Part shown: positions 59,660-64,000 of the stretch, piece after piece
Layout of the letters: the number at the start of each line of letters is the position of its first letter
How positions within the stretch are numbered: position 1 is the stretch's first letter
DNA from: Casuarius casuarius
Lineage: Eukaryota; Chordata; Aves; Casuariiformes; Casuariidae
Direction of reading: 5' to 3'
DNA length: 64,000 nt
Assembly: GCA_003342895.1 (NCBI GenBank)
Contig: PTFA01000193.1
Span: 593,255 to 657,254, forward strand
The notes under the pieces: model-generated
The model's database searches: none
What the model was told of the DNA's origin: nothing
Seen by the model: the letters and a program-made list of their open reading frames with translations, nothing else
Program-made: the position numbers and the translations under genes

Positions 59660-59826
59660 GTAATAGCAAATATATAGCTACTTATCTAAAGCTTTACATC
59701 ATCTGAACAAACAGTGGGGGAGTTCCCCTCTGTATAATGAGGATTAGAAGCCCAGTAAGTGACTTGTTCACTGTTGTACAAAAAGGTGTCGCGCAGCAAG
59801 GACTTGAGCCTAGCCTCTTGAACAAC
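59660..59826 (+). mobile_element. MIR-like SINE fragment, ancient
   Basis: Blocks follow the MIR core in order. ATATATAGCTACTTATCTAA and GCTTTACATC correspond to the 5' 'ATATAGCGCTTT...CTTTACA' part. Next are CCCCTCTGTATAATGAGG and GCCCAGTAAGTGACTTG, with TTCACTGTTGTACAAA following, matching 'CCCATTTTACAGATGAGG...AGAGGTTAAGTGACTTGCCCAAGGTCACACA'. Last is GCAGCAAGGACTTGAGCCTA, matching 'GGCAGAGCCAGGACTTGAACCCA'. The TAAGTGACTTG block is exact. This is the better preserved of the two MIR-like copies. Confidence 0.65.
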
Positions 59827-62800
59827 ATTCACTAACAGCTTGACCTCTTCCTCCCCCACTGCTATAATCTGCTGCTTCCGAGTATCTGCATAAATGAATG
59901 AAACTGGCACTTTAATTAAGGCCAGCATTAACCCAAGATATCTCCTCTGTTAGTCTCTGCAGCTTTTGTGGATACTCTGTATTAGGGGCACATGGAGTGC
60001 TGGAATTAAGAGGATGTAAAAATAATCCACACAGAAGAGCACAGTGAGAAGCACCCTGAGAGTCTATCAATCTGAAATACATCTGGATATCCTCAGCATG
60101 GATTGCAAAGAAAGATGGAATTCAACAGAGCAATACTTAAAATTCAGTTTTCTTCCAAAGAGCAAAGCACTTAACAAATTAATTGAGCCTAACATTCATG
60201 TTGAGAGCTCAACACTGCTATAATAATCACAGAAGAAAGGCTATTTTATGACTGGCTGAAAGAAGTTCTGAACAAACTCATCACTATCCCACAGAGGCCA
60301 GTAAGATAGAAAAATGGCAGCCCATCACAATTTTGGTACAATGCAACTCTGGCCTTTTGCTTTTTACTCAGCCATGAAACCCCCCATTGTCCAGGCTTTT
60401 TTTCCAAGAAGCAACACATCTTATCTAAACAAATATGTGACACGATCTCTGCTATTGCCTTATTTTTTTCAGGTTGCTTATCAAAATGCAACATTCTGGG
60501 CACCATAAACTATTTAAAAGAATTTTTTCATTTCTAGTTACAGCACTAATTCATCCCAATAGGGTACCACAAGTTATGAGAAGCTCAGTAGCTCTCCTCT
60601 TGTTCCTTACAGTTTACCCTTCGCTGTATTTTCTTCCCCTGCCACACCCTGGTGGGAATTTGTGCAGTAAGGCAGAAATCCCCCTTTTCCCATGTTGTTT
60701 AAAGGAATGTAACACTGAGTAGATAAACAATAGGGTTCTGTTCCAATGAACAAGATTTATCGTCCCTTTAGGGACATACTGACTTTGCTCAGTCAATAAA
60801 TAGTTTGCAGTCACTCACAACACCCCCTACAACCTGTCAATCTGCCACTTATTCAAATTTCTACCTCCACTCCCAGAGGAGTGGAGCTGTTACTCATTTT
60901 TTTCTGGATCACAGAAAAAGAAACAGAATAAAACACCTTCCTTCAAACACAATCATCACAGAAGGGGGAAGAGTGCCCAAGTTGTGCAAAACCCTAAAAT
61001 ATATGACCATTTAGTGATACCAGGGCAAGTTTTCTGCTTCATTGTGTCTATTATTACACTGTTAAGTGTCTAGGCGTAGAAGATTTTTTGATGTGTTCTG
61101 CAAAGTGTTCAGTATACTGCAAGGATAATTCCATACTAAATGCTACATTAAGGTAACATTAATATTCCAAAACAGCATGCTCAAAAGTTGAGAAATGCTA
61201 GCAGTAAGGTCACTGTGGCCACCCTTTCCTCTCCATCTACCTCATGATATATTTTCTCCATGTCTCATTCTCAGAAATGACTGAAACTATTCAAAATAGC
61301 TCAGATGGAAGCAGGCATGTACAGAGTTTTAACCCAAAAGTGTTTGGCAGAGTGGCAACTGAAACTTGAAGAAGTGTAAATCAAGTGTCATCATGTAGCA
61401 CAAATTCTATCTCAAATACCCACCAATCCCATTCACAACAGTTCATTACTGCAGGGGCCAGTGACTCTCAGCCTGTAAACTGGAGCACAAGAGTGTTTCA
61501 GCAATTTTCTCATTGCAACACAAATGGCAAAGGGAAAGCACAGGAATCTTGACTTTCAATCCTCCACAAAAAACACCCAAGTTACCTTCCCTCTATGACA
61601 GTCTCGGAAAGGCATGTTCCTAAAACGGAAAAGGGATTGTATGGAGCAATCAGAACACGATAGGAAAAAAATACCAGCTGCTATCAGGAAAACTGCCCAG
61701 CAACAAAATCCACTTCCTAATGAGAAGATCCAACAGAGTGCTTAATATCTCCCTAAAAAAGGTACTAGGGACAGTCCTGTATTGGCAGAATAAGCTAAGT
61801 AGCCAGGGTGGGGGGACACCACCACCTCTAGGTCTATATTAGATTTTTTCCTGCTGTCCATAGGAGATACATGTGACAGGGCTTAACAGGAAAGACCTGG
61901 CCTACAGTCATTGATGTACTCTGCAGCCATAAAATTTAAACGCTGCTTTCACCATTGTGTAAGAGAGCAAAACAGCAAACAGAGAGTTAAGAGGGTGTTT
62001 CACATCAGACTAGACTTTTAAGGCCCAGGTGTTTTTCCTCTCTGTTTCCTGAAATTCCTGAAACCAGTTGGGCCACAACATATTTTCTGCTTCACCCTGT
62101 ATGCAGGATCTGAAGCTGTATATTTTCCATATCTCTGCTGAAAAGCCAACTGTGTAGAAGTGATAACAAGCAGAGTTTTGGGGATGTCCAGAGATGCTTA
62201 TCATATATGCCATGAAATCCCATTCTAGTTTGATAGAAGACAGCAGCTCATCTGTAAGACATGATTTCAGGCAGTTGCAGAAGATTCAGAAAGAATTATT
62301 CAGCAAACATGTAATCTTCCTTGATAAGAAATATCAACTGTCTGGAGCAGAGTTTCTCTGTGTAAATTGAAATCAGGTCTGGGTAAAGCTGAATCGAACC
62401 TTTGCTGGGAAACTGCAGACCTGTCAGTTATATTTTTCCAGGTTAAGCTGGCAGCATACACTGAGAACACAGCCCTTGAAAAGCACTTTCATTGCAGTAG
62501 TTCATTTTAGAGTAACAGGAACAATAAGATGATCTGTCCTTCTAAATCCTTAGACCAGATTGATTTACAGCACAAAATCATGAACCACACTATGCTCTGC
62601 TCAGATAACTATTTCACAAGCACAACCAATTTTCTAAAATAAAGCTGCTTTATTTCTGTAATTGCCCCTCTTGAGAATGTTGTTAATTGTTCCTCCCTCC
62701 CTCTTCCCCTAGCTTTAATTCCGATTTTCCCTCTCCAGCCTAAGGGAATAAAACCAAACGGTTTTCATCTGGAATTTGGAAAGCTGGTCAGCTTTCATTA

Positions 62801-64000
62801 GTGGCCTCAGTCACTTTTAATCAGCTGCCCCAAAGAACAATTGGAAATAATTAACTGAGCTTCTCATGGGCTTTCAAATCCAACAGAAAGAAGGTGATCA
62901 GCTGAAGATAGCCAGAATGACAATACTCCCATTAAAGTCTAGGCACTTTCTAAGGTCTGAAACAAGTATACAACACCAAGCTTCAAAATGTCTGTCCCCA
63001 TTGATAAGAACCTAGGCCAAAAGTCTTGCAAGATTTGTATATGATTTACAAGTGTATTTTGTGCCGCAGTTTCCTCTGGTTTTGTCCCAGGTATTACTTC
63101 TGTAACAATGTGGGAAAAGTCGGTCAAATGCTTTTTGCATAAAGAGACATAACCTAATTTTTAAATCTCTCCAGTGCATGTTGCAATCATTTACCGGTGC
63201 TGCAGGAAACTGATAGTCAAGGGCTGTTTGAAATGAAATGCAAGGCATACGGCTGCTGTTCTGCACAGAGCAACCAGCGGAAAAGATAAGAGAGAAGAGT
63301 TCCAGAAGCAGCAGAACAGTCAGAGTCTCTAAGAGCAGCAGAGAAAAATGCAGCATTGCAGTACTTAGCTTGAATGCTTTTAAAGCTTCAGCTTTACCAG
63401 CTTGGGATGAGTTGATCTAACAGCTCCTAATAGCAATCACTGCTTCCCCTTCTCCCCTAGATCTCTCCTCTTCCCCTCACCTCAAACCTGCTCCAAGCCT
63501 GCTGCAGTCCTTCCTTACCTGAGCAGATTCAGCTTGCTAACTCAGCAACAACAAGCTTGTTTTCAGCTGGCTGAATTGACCCACCAGACAGGTAATGAGC
63601 ACCAGAACTAGCACAAAGGAGGGATGAAAGCAGAGAACCCCCATTCAGCAGCAGTGAGTCCTGAGCTCTGCCCCATGCTCGTGAAACAGGCTCCTACTGT
63701 GCAAGGTGCTGCAGAAACAGGAGGTGGTGATGCTCATTGCTCTAAATAGGCAACAAACCAAGAGCTGAGAAATGCACAGTAAAAAGAAACTGAGAGACAG
63801 CTGAACTGTGGAAACCATGAGACTGCCATTCAACATTATCAATAACAGTATTATTGTTCAAAACTTAGTTATTATGGAGTACAGGACTTAATTGTCACGT
63901 ATAGCAAATATCTCTGTGCTGCAGATGAGAGATGGTTAAAAGTCTTTTGCCATTCAAAAGTACAGTTCTCTGGCTGCAGGATCTGTGTATTTGGGGTGTG
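59827..64000. other. Non-coding single-copy sequence
   Basis: No gene or repeat family is recognised. The 62640-62935 part is repeat-free with TAATTG, TTAATTG, CTTTAATTCC, CATTAGTGG, TTTAATCAGC and AATAATTAAC motifs and is a weak regulatory candidate. Near 63519 the minus strand has a CAG/GTAAGG donor but no convincing exon before it. Confidence 0.5.

Overview
This window looks like non-coding nuclear DNA from a sauropsid vertebrate, most likely a bird. There are no long open frames: the longest, 43883-44428, is about 180 codons and shows no recognisable domain. No operon structure, rRNA, tRNA or CRISPR array is visible. The sequence is mixed in composition with few CpGs. The recognisable interspersed repeats are a CR1 3' end, an old CR1/L3-type LINE reverse-transcriptase remnant, MIR-like SINE pieces and a palindromic MITE of a kind common in sauropsids. 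All are old and degraded, and young repeats are nearly absent. This low repeat load argues for a bird rather than a mammal, squamate, turtle or crocodilian. The species cannot be named from the sequence.

Layout. Positions 1-18190 are unannotated single-copy sequence with one MIR-like SINE (about 2430-2606), two short tandem duplications and a homeodomain-motif-rich segment (11966-12260). Positions 18195-19135 hold a decayed LINE in reverse orientation that still shows reverse-transcriptase motifs in the correct order. Positions 19136-31587 are single-copy sequence with two copies, in opposite orientation, of an ancient retroposon 3' end (about 23128-23195 minus, 29419-29490 plus), a 15-bp triplicated repeat and a POU-octamer-like cluster (21942-22090). 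A CR1 3' end lies at 31588-31730. A palindromic MITE lies at 37833-37968, followed by a nested hairpin cluster (38829-38877) and an AT-rich minisatellite-like patch (40073-40200). The 44-54 kb part has the two best candidate exons (44082-44302 and 52920-53074, both plus strand), a 22-base A tract, and a G-rich cluster next to an AP-1-like site (49910-49980). A MIR-like SINE at 59660-59826 is the last repeat I recognise.

Interpretation. The window is best read as an intergenic region or a large intron, with a few possible regulatory islands. No gene can be named, and I did not find a new biological system. The candidate exons and regulatory segments are hypotheses that need transcript data or cross-species alignment. 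No conservation, expression or repeat-database result was available to me.
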